DNA from: Firmicutes bacterium ADurb.Bin248
GTDB taxonomy: Bacteria > Bacillota > Clostridia > Christensenellales > CAG-138
Assembly (NCBI GenBank): GCA_002069725.1
Contig: MWBW01000003.1
Coordinates: forward strand, 29,609 to 93,608
Direction: 5' to 3'
Length of the DNA: 64,000 nt
Part shown: positions 56,859 through 64,000 of the stretch, piece after piece
How positions within the stretch are numbered: position 1 is the stretch's first letter
Layout of the letters: each line of letters begins with the position of its first letter
The notes under the pieces: model-generated
Told to the model about the DNA's origin: nothing
The model's database searches: none
What the model saw: only the letters and a program-made list of their open reading frames with translations
Translations under genes and position numbers: made by a program

Positions 56859-58625
56859 TTATTTGAATCGCCTGAGTTTGTTGCCTGTTTCGCGAAGCCG
56901 CTCGAGCGCCTCGGCCTTCTCGGGGCCTTCCGCGTTTTCGAGAAGCCTGCCCAGGCGGTCCATCTCCGCTTCGAGCGCGCGCCGCACGAGAAGCCTCACG
57001 CAGTCGTCCGCGACCGCACGCACATCGCCCGATACGGGCTCGTCGGATAATACGGCGGCGGCGGCGTCCGCGCGCTCAAGGCCGGAGAGGATCGCCGGCA
57101 TGTCCGGCGTGCCTTCGTTGAGGTAGGCGAGCAGCAGCGCGTCCGCAAACTCGCGCAGTCCCTCGCTCGTGAAATCGATTCCCTCCGAGGCCATCCTTTC
57201 GGCGGCGTAGGCGGCGTTTTCGGAACCCGTCAGCATGCAGCAAACCAGCATCCGCTCGGTCTTATCGGCCTCGGGAAGGGTTTCGCCCCGCTGTCTGGAT
57301 TTAGTATTCCGGTTTTTTCCAATGATATTCCCGGCCGCCGGGCCCGCCGCGCCGCACTGCGCCTTGACCGCCTCGACGGAAAGCCCCGATTTTCTCGCGA
57401 CGAAGGGGATGTATCTCTCCCGCTCCACGGGCTGCAGCGCGCTCACGAACGCGCACGCCTTGAGGGCGAAGGACTCCCGCCCGTTCTCCGAGGAAAGATC
57501 GTGGTGCGAGGCCATGTTCGCGAGGCGGAAGCCGTTGCCCGTGAGCGCGTCGTCGCGCAGCTTGAGGAAGGCGGCCTTGCCGTATCGCCTCACGTAATCG
57601 TCCGGGTCGAGCCCGCCCGGTATCGATATCACGCGCACGTCGAGCCCCTCCGCCGCGAGGATCTCGATGCCGCGCAGCGCCGCGTTCTGCCCGGCTTCGT
57701 CCCCGTCGTAGCACAGGTACACGCTGCCCGTATACCTTTTTACGAGGCGCGCCTGCTCGCGCGTCATGGCCGTGCCGAGCGAGGCCACGACGTTGGTCAC
57801 GTCCGCGCTGTGAAGGCTGATGACGTCCATGTACCCTTCGGCCATGATCAGCTCGCCCTTGAGCCCTTTTTGCATGTTCATGGCGTAGAGGTTGCTGCGC
57901 TTGTTGTAGACGGCCGTATCGCCCGTGTTGATGTACTTGGGCTGCTCGTCCTTTTTCATCGTGCGCGCGCCGAAGCCCAGCACGCGCCCGTTGGTCGCGA
58001 TGATCGGGAAGATCAGCCTGCCGCGATACGCGTCGTAGCAGCCGTCCCCGGCCTTGTTGCGTATGCCGATGCCCGCGTCGATCAGCTCCCGGTCCGAGAA
58101 GCCCTTCCCGCGCAGATGCCCCGTCGCCGCCTCCCACGAGTCCGGCGCGAAGCCGAGGCCGAAGCGCACGGCCGTCGCCCAATCCACGCCCCGCTTTTTG
58201 AGATATTCCCGCGCCTGCGCGCCCGGGTCGGACTTGAGCTGCGCGTGGTAGAAGCGCGCGGCCTCTTTGCAGGCCCCGTAGAGCCGTTCCTTGTAGGCGC
58301 GCCGCGCGCGGAGCCTGTCGTCCTCCGCCTCGTCGGGCAGTTCCATGCCCGCGCGCTGGGCGAGCGCCTCCACGGCCTCGTTGAAGCCCAGGCGCTCGGC
58401 CTTCATCACGAATGTGATCGCGCCGCCGCCCGCGTGGCAGCCGAAGCAGTAGAACATCTGCTTTTCGGGCTGCACGGAGAACGAGGGCGTCTTTTCGGTG
58501 TGCAGCGGACAGCAGCCCCAGAGCCGCCCTCCCTTCGGGGAAAGCGAGGTGTATTCCGACACGAGGGAAACGATATCCGTCTTGGTCAGGAGCTCGTTCA
58601 TCCATATGTCGGGGAAATACGGCAT
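56859..58625 (-). CDS. dnaG: DNA primase DnaG
   Basis: 588 residues. N-terminal zinc ribbon (CCPLHTEKTPSFSVQPEKQM followed by FYCFGCHAGG, residues 38-65), then the TOPRIM core with MAEGYMDVISLHSADVTNVV near 265 and VYLCYDGDEAGQNAALRGIE near 305, and a short helicase-interaction C-terminus. Synthesises RNA primers. GGAGTCGTAAA precedes the ATG. Confidence 0.97.
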   Translation of the reverse strand: MPYFPDIWMNELLTKTDIVSLVSEYTSLSPKGGRLWGCCPLHTEKTPSFSVQPEKQMFYCFGCHAGGGAITFVMKAERLGFNEAVEALAQRAGMELPDEAEDDRLRARRAYKERLYGACKEAARFYHAQLKSDPGAQAREYLKKRGVDWATAVRFGLGFAPDSWEAATGHLRGKGFSDRELIDAGIGIRNKAGDGCYDAYRGRLIFPIIATNGRVLGFGARTMKKDEQPKYINTGDTAVYNKRSNLYAMNMQKGLKGELIMAEGYMDVISLHSADVTNVVASLGTAMTREQARLVKRYTGSVYLCYDGDEAGQNAALRGIEILAAEGLDVRVISIPGGLDPDDYVRRYGKAAFLKLRDDALTGNGFRLANMASHHDLSSENGRESFALKACAFVSALQPVERERYIPFVARKSGLSVEAVKAQCGAAGPAAGNIIGKNRNTKSRQRGETLPEADKTERMLVCCMLTGSENAAYAAERMASEGIDFTSEGLREFADALLLAYLNEGTPDMPAILSGLERADAAAAVLSDEPVSGDVRAVADDCVRLLVRRALEAEMDRLGRLLENAEGPEKAEALERLRETGNKLRRFK

Positions 58626-58706
58626 TTTACGACTCCTTTCCCGAAAATTCGCACATTCTACATATTCAACGGCTTATCCGTTTCTCCTGCATAAAACGCG
58701 GAATTT

Positions 58707-59726
58707 TCACACCCACTCGCGCGGCACGAACCTGTTCTCATAGTCCGTCACGGCGTAGCGGTCGGTCATGCAGGCGATGTAGTCCGAGGCGACGCGCTCC
58801 TTCCCATCCTCAACGATGAACTTCGCGAAGTCCTCCGGCAGCAGCTCGAGGTGATCCAGATAATAAAGGTAGAGCTGCTCGACCACGTGCTTGCCCTTGC
58901 CCTCCTCGCGCTTTGCGGCGTTGTTGAGGTAGACGCGATCGAACATGAATTGCCGGAGCTTGCTAAACTTTTCCCGCACCTCGTCCGACATGAGTATGTC
59001 GGGCTTGCCGAGGGAAGCGCCCACCACGTCGAGTATGAGCCGGTTGATGCGCTTTCCGTGGCTGCGGCCCAGCACCTCGGTGCAGTCGGCGGGGAGCTCG
59101 GCCTCCGAGAGCACGCCCGCGCGGATGCCGTCGTCTATGTCGTGGTTGATGTAGGCGATCTTGTCGGAGAGGCAGACGACCTTTCCCTCGAGCGTGGCGG
59201 GCGTGCCCTTGCCCGAGTGGTTGAGTATGCCGTCGCGCACCTCCCAGGTGAGGTTGAGCCCCGTGCCGTCGTTCTCGAGCTTTTCGACCATGCGAAGGCT
59301 CTGCACGTTGTGCTCGAAGCCGCCCGGCACGAGCGCGGCGAGCACGGCCTCCCCCGCGTGGCCGAAGGGCGTGTGCCCGAGGTCGTGCCCGAGGGCGATG
59401 GCTTCGGTCAGATCCTCGTTGAGCCGGAGTCCCCTGGCGATGGTGCGCGCGATCTGGCTGACCTCGAGCGTATGCGTGAGGCGCGTGCGGTAATGGTCCC
59501 CGGCGGGCGAGAGGAACACCTGCGTCTTGTGCTTGAGCCGCCGGAAGCTCTTGCAGTGGATGATCCTGTCCCTGTCGCGCATGAAGTCCGTGCGGATCAG
59601 ACAGGGCTCTATGGGCGCGGCTCTCCCGCGCGTGTTGGCGGAAAGCGCCGCGTAGGGCGAGAGGGTCTGCGCTTCGAGCCGTTCCGTATACTCCCGCAGG
59701 CAGCCGCTTGAAATATCCTTTTCCAT
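58707..59726 (-). CDS. dgt: Deoxyguanosinetriphosphate triphosphohydrolase-like protein
   Basis: 339 residues, HD-domain dNTPase. RTRLTHTLEVSQIARTIARG near 80 gives the first His, AIALGHDLGHTPFGHAGEAV near 110 the HD pair, and LSDKIAYINHDIDDGIRAG near 190 the final Asp. Cleaves dNTPs to nucleoside and triphosphate, trimming dNTP pools. Next to dnaG and rpoD, as in many Clostridia. GGAGTTGTT precedes the ATG. Confidence 0.92.
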   Translation of the reverse strand: MEKDISSGCLREYTERLEAQTLSPYAALSANTRGRAAPIEPCLIRTDFMRDRDRIIHCKSFRRLKHKTQVFLSPAGDHYRTRLTHTLEVSQIARTIARGLRLNEDLTEAIALGHDLGHTPFGHAGEAVLAALVPGGFEHNVQSLRMVEKLENDGTGLNLTWEVRDGILNHSGKGTPATLEGKVVCLSDKIAYINHDIDDGIRAGVLSEAELPADCTEVLGRSHGKRINRLILDVVGASLGKPDILMSDEVREKFSKLRQFMFDRVYLNNAAKREEGKGKHVVEQLYLYYLDHLELLPEDFAKFIVEDGKERVASDYIACMTDRYAVTDYENRFVPREWV

Positions 59727-59905
59727 AACAACTCCGGTTTCGCGTATTCGTTCGCTCTTACATTCTGCGTGAAAGCCGAAAATCCTTTATTTTCAGGGAA
59801 ATTCGCCGTTTGGGGCGCGAAGGGCGTTGCCGCGCGCGGGGGAAGATGATAAAATTTGCTTATCGCGGCAATTCAACCATTATTTTCACGTCGAAGGAGA
59901 GCGTT

Positions 59906-60733
59906 ATGCTGGAATATCCCGAATGCGCGGTCATATCGCGCCAGATCACGGAAGCCCTCGCGGGCAGGACGATTGTCGCCGTCGAGGTCGAGCAGAGTCC
60001 GCACAAATTCGCCTTTTTCCTGGGGGACAAGGCGGAGTATCCCCGCCTGCTCGCGGGCGCGCGGGTGAAGTCCGGCCTGGCCCGCGGCGGCCACGTCGCC
60101 GTCGAAACCGATAAAGGCGCGCTCGCGTTTTCCGACGGGGCGTATCCCCGCTACGCCGCGCCCGGGGAAAAGCCGCCCGCGAAGCGGCAGTTCCTGCTTG
60201 CCTTCGACGACGGGGCGCACGTAAGCGTAAGCATACAGATGTACGGCTTCATCGGCTTCACCGCTCCGGACGGGGACGCGGGGGCGTACTTCCGCGCCGC
60301 CGCCGAGAAGCCCGACCCGCTCGGGGAGGATTTCACCTACGAATACTTCAAAGGCCTGTATCCCGACAACGGCAAAAAACTCCCGCTCAAGGCGCTGCTT
60401 GCGACCGAGCAGCGCGTGCCGGGCCTCGGCAACGGCGTTTTGCAGGACATACTCTGGAATGCCGGTATGGACCCCCGCCGCGACGCGAGAAGCCTGACGG
60501 ACGCGGAGCTCCGCGCGCTTTACGGCTCCGTACGCGCCACGCTCAGGGAAATGCGAGAGCTCGGCGGGCGCAGCACCGAACGGGATTTCTTCGGCCGCCC
60601 CGGAGGCTATCCCTGCCGCCTGTGCAAGGATACGCTCGGCTCCCCCTGCCCGCGTTGCGGCGCGCCCATCGAAAAGGCGGCGTATATGGGCGGGGCGGTG
60701 TACTTCTGCGCGGGGTGTCAGGGGCGAGGGTAA
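59906..60733 (+). CDS. Fpg/Nei-like DNA-binding protein lacking the catalytic proline
   Basis: 275 residues, Fpg/Nei fold. The H2TH domain (LLATEQRVPGLGNGVLQDIL near 155-180) and zinc finger (CRLCKDTLGSPCPRCGAPIE then YFCAGCQ) are intact. The N-terminus is MLEYPE instead of MPELPE: Glu3 is kept but Pro2, the Schiff-base nucleophile, is Leu. The conserved active-site Lys is not evident. DNA binding is likely, beta-lyase activity doubtful; such proteins are often annotated endonuclease VIII. AAGGAG precedes the ATG. Confidence 0.82.
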   Translation: MLEYPECAVISRQITEALAGRTIVAVEVEQSPHKFAFFLGDKAEYPRLLAGARVKSGLARGGHVAVETDKGALAFSDGAYPRYAAPGEKPPAKRQFLLAFDDGAHVSVSIQMYGFIGFTAPDGDAGAYFRAAAEKPDPLGEDFTYEYFKGLYPDNGKKLPLKALLATEQRVPGLGNGVLQDILWNAGMDPRRDARSLTDAELRALYGSVRATLREMRELGGRSTERDFFGRPGGYPCRLCKDTLGSPCPRCGAPIEKAAYMGGAVYFCAGCQGRG

Positions 60734-60774
60734 TGACAATTGACAATTAAAAAAATAATAAACGGAATTCCGTT
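60733..60774 (+). repeat. ATTGACAAT repeat and AACGGAATTCCGTT hairpin after the Fpg-like gene
   Basis: Immediately after the TAA stop: ATGACAATTGACAATTAAAA, then a perfect AAACGGAA/TTCCGTTT palindrome. Confidence 0.6.
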
Positions 60775-60796
60775 TTAAGCTTCGCTGGAGGCAAGC

Positions 60797-61282
60797 ATGC
60801 GTTTTACGCTCGAATTGGCGACGGAACGGTGCGTCATACGCGGGTTCCGCGAAAGCGACATCGACGCCTTTATGCGCTATCGCAACGACGCGGACTGGAT
60901 GCGGTATCAAGGCTTCAAGTGCAAAAGCCGGGAGGAATACGAGCGGGCGCTGCTCGGCGAAGCGAAGCCCGAGGACGGCGTCCAGCTCGCCGTCGCGGAA
61001 AAAACATCCGGACGCCTGATCGGCGACCTGTATTTGAAAAAGGAAGAAAACGCATATTGGGTCGGCTATACGATAAGCCCGCATTATGCGCGGCGGGGCT
61101 ACGCCTTCGAGGCGCTCGGCGCTCTCGCCGAATGGATTGCGCGCCAAGGCGCGGCCTGCGTGAAGGCGGGCGTGCTGCCGGAAAACGAGGCGTCCGTGGG
61201 ATTGCTCAGGAAACTGGGGTTCCAATCCGCCGGGATGGACGAGGCGGGCGAAGAGGAGATCTACGTTCTGCCGCTCGCGTAA
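60797..61282 (+). CDS. GNAT family N-acetyltransferase (RimJ/RimL-like)
   Basis: 161 residues. N-terminal ERCVIRGFRESDIDAFMRYR, central YWVGYTISPHYARRGYAFEA near 92 (acetyl-CoA loop) and C-terminal ENEASVGLLRKLGFQSAG near 130. Resembles acetyltransferases acting on protein N-termini or small molecules; substrate unknown. GGAGG lies before the ATG. Confidence 0.88.
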   Translation: MRFTLELATERCVIRGFRESDIDAFMRYRNDADWMRYQGFKCKSREEYERALLGEAKPEDGVQLAVAEKTSGRLIGDLYLKKEENAYWVGYTISPHYARRGYAFEALGALAEWIARQGAACVKAGVLPENEASVGLLRKLGFQSAGMDEAGEEEIYVLPLA

Positions 61283-61300
61283 AAGAGAGCCAAACAAACG

Positions 61301-61335
61301 GGGTTCCCGCCGTTAAAGCGGGAACCCTTGTTATT
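61301..61335. terminator. Bidirectional terminator between GNAT and DUF2975 genes
   Basis: GGGTTCCCGC-CGTTAAA-GCGGGAACCC, a 10-bp stem, followed by TTGTTATT on the plus strand. Confidence 0.8.
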
Positions 61336-61799
61336 CAGGTGATTGTCAATCGCCCTGTCCTCCGGAACGCGTCCGCGAGCGCGGCGAAAACCGCCGCGGC
61401 GGCGAAACCCAGCACGGTTGCGAAGATCAGCAGCAGCATCACGCCGGGCTGGCCGAGGTTCAGCGCGCCGAGCACAAATATGCCCACGAGCGTAAAAGCT
61501 GAATCCCCCGCGGCGTAGAACGCGACGCGCCGAAGTATGCGCGCGCCGTTCTCATTGACAGGGCTTTCCTTTTTGAACTCCGCCGACAGCTTCCAAAGCG
61601 TGGCGAGCGCGGCGTAAACCGGCGCGGAGGCGAGCCAGGCGAAGGTCAGCCACGGCCAGAAATAGACGCTCAGTTCCGGGCTGCTGTGGGCGATGCCCCA
61701 TCCCCAGACCGGGATAATGAGAAAATCGAGCAGGGCAAAGCACAGGAAAAGAGGCAGCAGGGCCGCGCGCATCCACGCGGCGGGGTGGATTTTCTTCAT
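61335..61799 (-). CDS. DUF2975-like membrane protein
   Basis: 154 residues with four hydrophobic helices (about 14-35, 45-70, 92-118, 120-143) and no soluble domain, the DUF2975 layout. Function unknown. AAGGAAG lies upstream of the ATG at 61799. Its last codons (LTIT) are read through an ATTGACAATC repeat (61339-61350), so the C-terminus is partly repeat-derived. Confidence 0.7.
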   Translation of the reverse strand: MKKIHPAAWMRAALLPLFLCFALLDFLIIPVWGWGIAHSSPELSVYFWPWLTFAWLASAPVYAALATLWKLSAEFKKESPVNENGARILRRVAFYAAGDSAFTLVGIFVLGALNLGQPGVMLLLIFATVLGFAAAAVFAALADAFRRTGRLTIT

Positions 61800-61875
61800 G
61801 GATGACACTTCCTTTTTCCAGTATCATACATCATTATATATCGTTTCTCAATAAATATTTCGCGATTAACGATAA

Positions 61876-61905
61876 AAACGAAGACTCCCGCCGTTTCTTG
61901 CGGAA
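61876..61905 (-). terminator. Terminator after hydA
   Basis: Minus strand GGCTTCCGC and GCGGGAGTC pair with G-T pairs around a short loop, followed by TTCGTTTTT. Confidence 0.55.
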
Positions 61906-61920
61906 GCCTTTCGTATCTGG

Positions 61921-61957
61921 TTGATTGTCAATTGTCAATTTTCAATTGTCAATTGCC
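61921..61957 (-). repeat. Tandem ATTGACAAT repeats at the hydA 3' end
   Basis: Minus strand CAATTGACAATTGAAAATTG then ACAATTGACAATCAA, directly after the hydA TAA. The most extended copy of the family in the window. Confidence 0.75.
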
Positions 61958-63688
61958 CTTAACGCTCCTGTCCACGTAGTGCGTGTGCAGCAGCTCGTGC
62001 GCTTTATGACTGCCGGGCTCGCCCAGATACTCCGCGTAGATCTTCTTGATCGCGGGGTTCTGGTGGCTCTTGCGGATGACCTTGGACTCATCCTCGCTGT
62101 AGGTCGCGCGGGCGCGCGCAACGCGCGGATCGATGAAGTAGCGCGTGCGGGCGTCCACGATGGGCTGGCCGCCGCCGGTGACGCAGCCGCCCGGGCAGCC
62201 CATGACCTCGATGAAGTGATAGGTCTTCTCGCCGCGGCGGATGGCGTCGAGCAGCTTCGAGGCGTTGCCCGTGCCGTGGGCGATGGCGACCTTGATGTCG
62301 ATGCCGCCGACGCTGACCGTCGCCTCCTTGATGCCCTCGAGCCCGCGCACGTCGCAGTATTCGATGCACGCGAGGTCCTCGCCCGCGAGTATGTCCGCCA
62401 CGGTGCGCAGCGCGGCTTCCATAACGCCGCCGGTCACGCCGAAGATGACCGCCGCGCCGGAGGATTCGCCCAGCACGTCGTCAAACTCCTCGTCGGGCAG
62501 GTGCACGAAGTCGATGCCCGCCTTGTGGATCATGCGCGCGAGCTCGCGCGTGGTGAGGTTGGCGTCCACGTCGCGGTAGTCCTCGCGCCCGAACTCAGGC
62601 CGCTTGATCTCGAACTTTTTGGCCGTGCAGGGCATGACGGACACGACGAAGATGTCCTTCGGGTCGAGGCCGTGCTTCTCGGCGAAATAGGTCTTGGTCA
62701 TCGCGCCCTGCATCTGGTTCGGGCTCTTACAGCTCGACAGGTTCGGTATGAAGTCGGGGTAGAAGTGCTCGCAGAACTTCACCCAGCCCGGGCTGCAGGA
62801 GGTGATCATGGGCAGCACGCCGCCCTCCTTGACGCGGTGCAGAAGCTCCGTGCCCTCCTCCATGATGGTGAGGTCGGCCGCGAAGTCCACATCGAACACG
62901 CGGTCCGCGCCGAGCCGGCGGATGGCGGCGACCATCTTGCCCGTGCAGCGCGTGCCTATGGGCAGGCCGAACTCCTCGCCGATGGCGACGCGGATGCTCG
63001 GCGCTGTCTGGAACACGACGAACTTCTTCGGGTCGGCAAGCGCTTCCCAGACTTCGCCGGTCGAATCCTTCTCGGTGAGCGCGCCGGTGGGGCACGCGGC
63101 GATGCACTGGCCGCAGTTGATGCAGGCGATCTCGCCGAGGCTCTTGCCGAACTCGCTGCCGATCTGCGTCTTAAAGCCGCGGTTCTGCATGCCTATGGCG
63201 TAGACGTTCTGCACATTGTCGCACGCGGCGACGCAGCGGCGGCAGAGTATGCACTTGTTGTTATCGCGAACGACGCTCGGGGAAAGCTCGTCTATGCTCT
63301 TGATGATGCGCTCGCCGTCGAACTCGATCTCCTCGATGCCAAGCTCGTTGGCGAGGGTCTGCAGCTCGCACTTCTGGTTGCGCTTGCAGGTAAGGCAGGA
63401 ACGGTCGTGGTCGGAAAGGATCAATTCGAGCACCGCGCGGCGCGCCTCGAGCACCTTGGGAGAGTTGGTCCTGACATCGAGGCCCTCGCTCACGGGGAAT
63501 ACGCAGGAGGCCTGCAGCTTACCGGTCTTGACCTCCTCCACGAGGCACATGCGGCAGGCGCCGATGTTGTTGATGTCCTTGAGGTTGCAAAGCGTGGGGA
63601 TTCGGATGCCCTGCGCGATGCAGGCCTCGAGCACAGTCGTGTTGGGCTCGGCCTGAACCGTTCTGCCGTCGATTTTGAGAGTTACCAT
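61949..63688 (-). CDS. hydA: [FeFe]-hydrogenase catalytic subunit (HndD/HydA, group A3 type)
   Basis: 579 residues. N-terminal [2Fe-2S] domain (NLKDINNIGACRMCLVEEVK), a His-ligated [4Fe-4S] domain (SDHDRSCLTCKRNQKCELQT), two [4Fe-4S] sites (CILCRRCVAACDNVQ and CINCGQCIAACPTGAL), then the H-cluster domain: L1 MITSCSPGWVKFCEHFYPDF, L2 VVSVMPCTAKKFEIKRPEF, L3 VMGCPGGCVTGGGQP, and a small C-terminal subunit-type tail. Reduces protons to H2, with HndABC. ATG 63688 has AGGA upstream; the longer frame to 63985 spans the promoter. It is 21 kb from its partner genes. Confidence 0.97.
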   Translation of the reverse strand: MVTLKIDGRTVQAEPNTTVLEACIAQGIRIPTLCNLKDINNIGACRMCLVEEVKTGKLQASCVFPVSEGLDVRTNSPKVLEARRAVLELILSDHDRSCLTCKRNQKCELQTLANELGIEEIEFDGERIIKSIDELSPSVVRDNNKCILCRRCVAACDNVQNVYAIGMQNRGFKTQIGSEFGKSLGEIACINCGQCIAACPTGALTEKDSTGEVWEALADPKKFVVFQTAPSIRVAIGEEFGLPIGTRCTGKMVAAIRRLGADRVFDVDFAADLTIMEEGTELLHRVKEGGVLPMITSCSPGWVKFCEHFYPDFIPNLSSCKSPNQMQGAMTKTYFAEKHGLDPKDIFVVSVMPCTAKKFEIKRPEFGREDYRDVDANLTTRELARMIHKAGIDFVHLPDEEFDDVLGESSGAAVIFGVTGGVMEAALRTVADILAGEDLACIEYCDVRGLEGIKEATVSVGGIDIKVAIAHGTGNASKLLDAIRRGEKTYHFIEVMGCPGGCVTGGGQPIVDARTRYFIDPRVARARATYSEDESKVIRKSHQNPAIKKIYAEYLGEPGSHKAHELLHTHYVDRSVKGN

Positions 63689-63738
63689 GTTTGCGAATCC
63701 TTTCTGGTGTGATTTCCGGAGCGTCCGGATCTTGACAC

Positions 63739-63769
63739 AACAAGAAACGCGAGCAATTTCGCGCTTGTT
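63739..63769 (-). promoter_or_regulatory. Inverted repeat at the 5' end of the hydA transcript
   Basis: Minus strand AACAAG-CGCGA-AATTGC-TCGCG-TTT-CTTGTT. It would fold as a hairpin at the extreme 5' end of the mRNA, since transcription should start near 63766. Confidence 0.5.
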
Positions 63770-63801
63770 AAAACTGTAACATATCTGTGCGCACATGTCA
63801 A
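63765..63801 (-). promoter_or_regulatory. hydA promoter overlapped by a Rex-like operator
   Basis: TTGACA (63796-63801), 17 bp, TACAGT (63773-63778) on the minus strand. Over the -10 lies TTGTTAA-AACT-GTAACAT (63765-63782, plus strand), matching the Rex consensus TTGTTAA-N4-TTAACAA perfectly on the left and at 5 of 7 on the right. The spacer also holds the palindrome TGTGCGCACA. Confidence 0.65.
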
Positions 63802-63863
63802 TGAAAGCGGGTCCGCGCGCGAGTATATTATTCGTTATTGGCGAAAGCCTTCGTTCCAACGCG

Positions 63864-63893
63864 AAAAAAGGCTTGCGTTCGCGAACGCAAGCC
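63864..63893 (-). terminator. Intrinsic terminator of a gene entering from the right edge
   Basis: Two abutting halves GGCTTGCGTTCG/CGAACGCAAGCC form a perfect 12-bp inverted repeat, followed on the minus strand by TTTTTT. The gene it serves would lie beyond or at 63900-64000; no clear coding end can be recognised there. Confidence 0.75.
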
Positions 63894-64000
63894 TCAGCCC
63901 ATCGGCAAACCGTATAAATTACGGCAAGCAAGGGCAGGCAGGAGTAGAAAAGAAAGATATCCATAAACATGAAAGAGATTGCCACAGGAGAGAGGCGATC

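Overview
The window reads as the chromosome of a GC-rich (about 60-65 % by eye), spore-forming, anaerobic, Gram-positive bacterium of the class Clostridia. The basis is a set of endospore genes (spoIIP, gpr, spoVAC-spoVAD-spoVAE), Gram-positive division genes (sepF and a DivIVA-like gene), an RF2 gene with programmed frameshift next to secA, a trimeric-type NAD-linked [FeFe]-hydrogenase, pyruvate phosphate dikinase and a citrate lyase operon. No genus can be assigned from the sequence alone. I see no rRNA, tRNA, CRISPR array, insertion sequence, phage or plasmid gene; nearly everything is dense chromosomal backbone with short intergenic gaps.

Layout. 1-596: start of a polysaccharide deacetylase (runs off the left edge). 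789-7225: a long plus-strand run queA-tgt-tsaE-tsaB-rimI-ridA-comEC core-holA (queuosine and t6A tRNA modification, ribosomal protein acetylation, competence channel, clamp loader). 7205-12007: an alpha-galactosidase lies between holA and the sporulation/ribosomal trio spoIIP, gpr, rpsT. 12307-16240: a heterodimeric ABC exporter pair and a small NHLP-leader-like protein. 16429-18433: DUF2087, YdcF and EamA proteins. 18571-23416: secA, prfB, PHP phosphoesterase. 23597-28564: citDEFC-citXG operon, divergent from a TetR gene with a long palindrome between them. 29321-33188: PucR and SARP-like regulators, a conserved unknown protein and XdhC. 33317-35462: spoVA operon headed by two previously overlooked small ORFs. 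35659-37122: a MerR-RDD membrane regulator. 37190-40440: hydrogenase accessory subunits HndA, an HATPase, HndB, HndC; the catalytic HydA lies alone at 61949-63688. 40641-47683: YgiQ radical SAM enzyme and a division/housekeeping run (DivIVA-like, SepF, YggS, HlyD-like, dUTPase, M16 peptidase, YlxY-like). 47938-48512: zinc-ribbon gene with a strong promoter and a roughly 210-nt, highly structured leader RNA. 48691-55383: ppdK, recO, PadR plus a frameshifted HAAS/DUF4097 membrane protein, dinB. 55755-61799: rpoD, dnaG, dgt, an Fpg-like protein, GNAT, DUF2975.

How the parts fit. HndABC and HydA should together reoxidise NADH and reduced ferredoxin to H2; both transcription units carry the same promoter-overlapping motif, in one case resembling a Rex operator, which would couple them to the NADH/NAD+ ratio. 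Citrate lyase would feed acetate and oxaloacetate, and PpdK interconverts pyruvate and PEP. The most interesting candidates for new biology are: the structured RNA at 48258-48470; a family of ATTGACAAT-based repeats that sits at gene 3' ends always in the orientation of the gene and twice supplies its stop codon; the two small ORFs in the spoVA operon; a MerR-RDD regulator with a textbook 19-bp-spacer promoter; 11-bp direct repeats next to a SARP-like regulator; and an exact A AAG GGC heptamer at a -1 frame junction.
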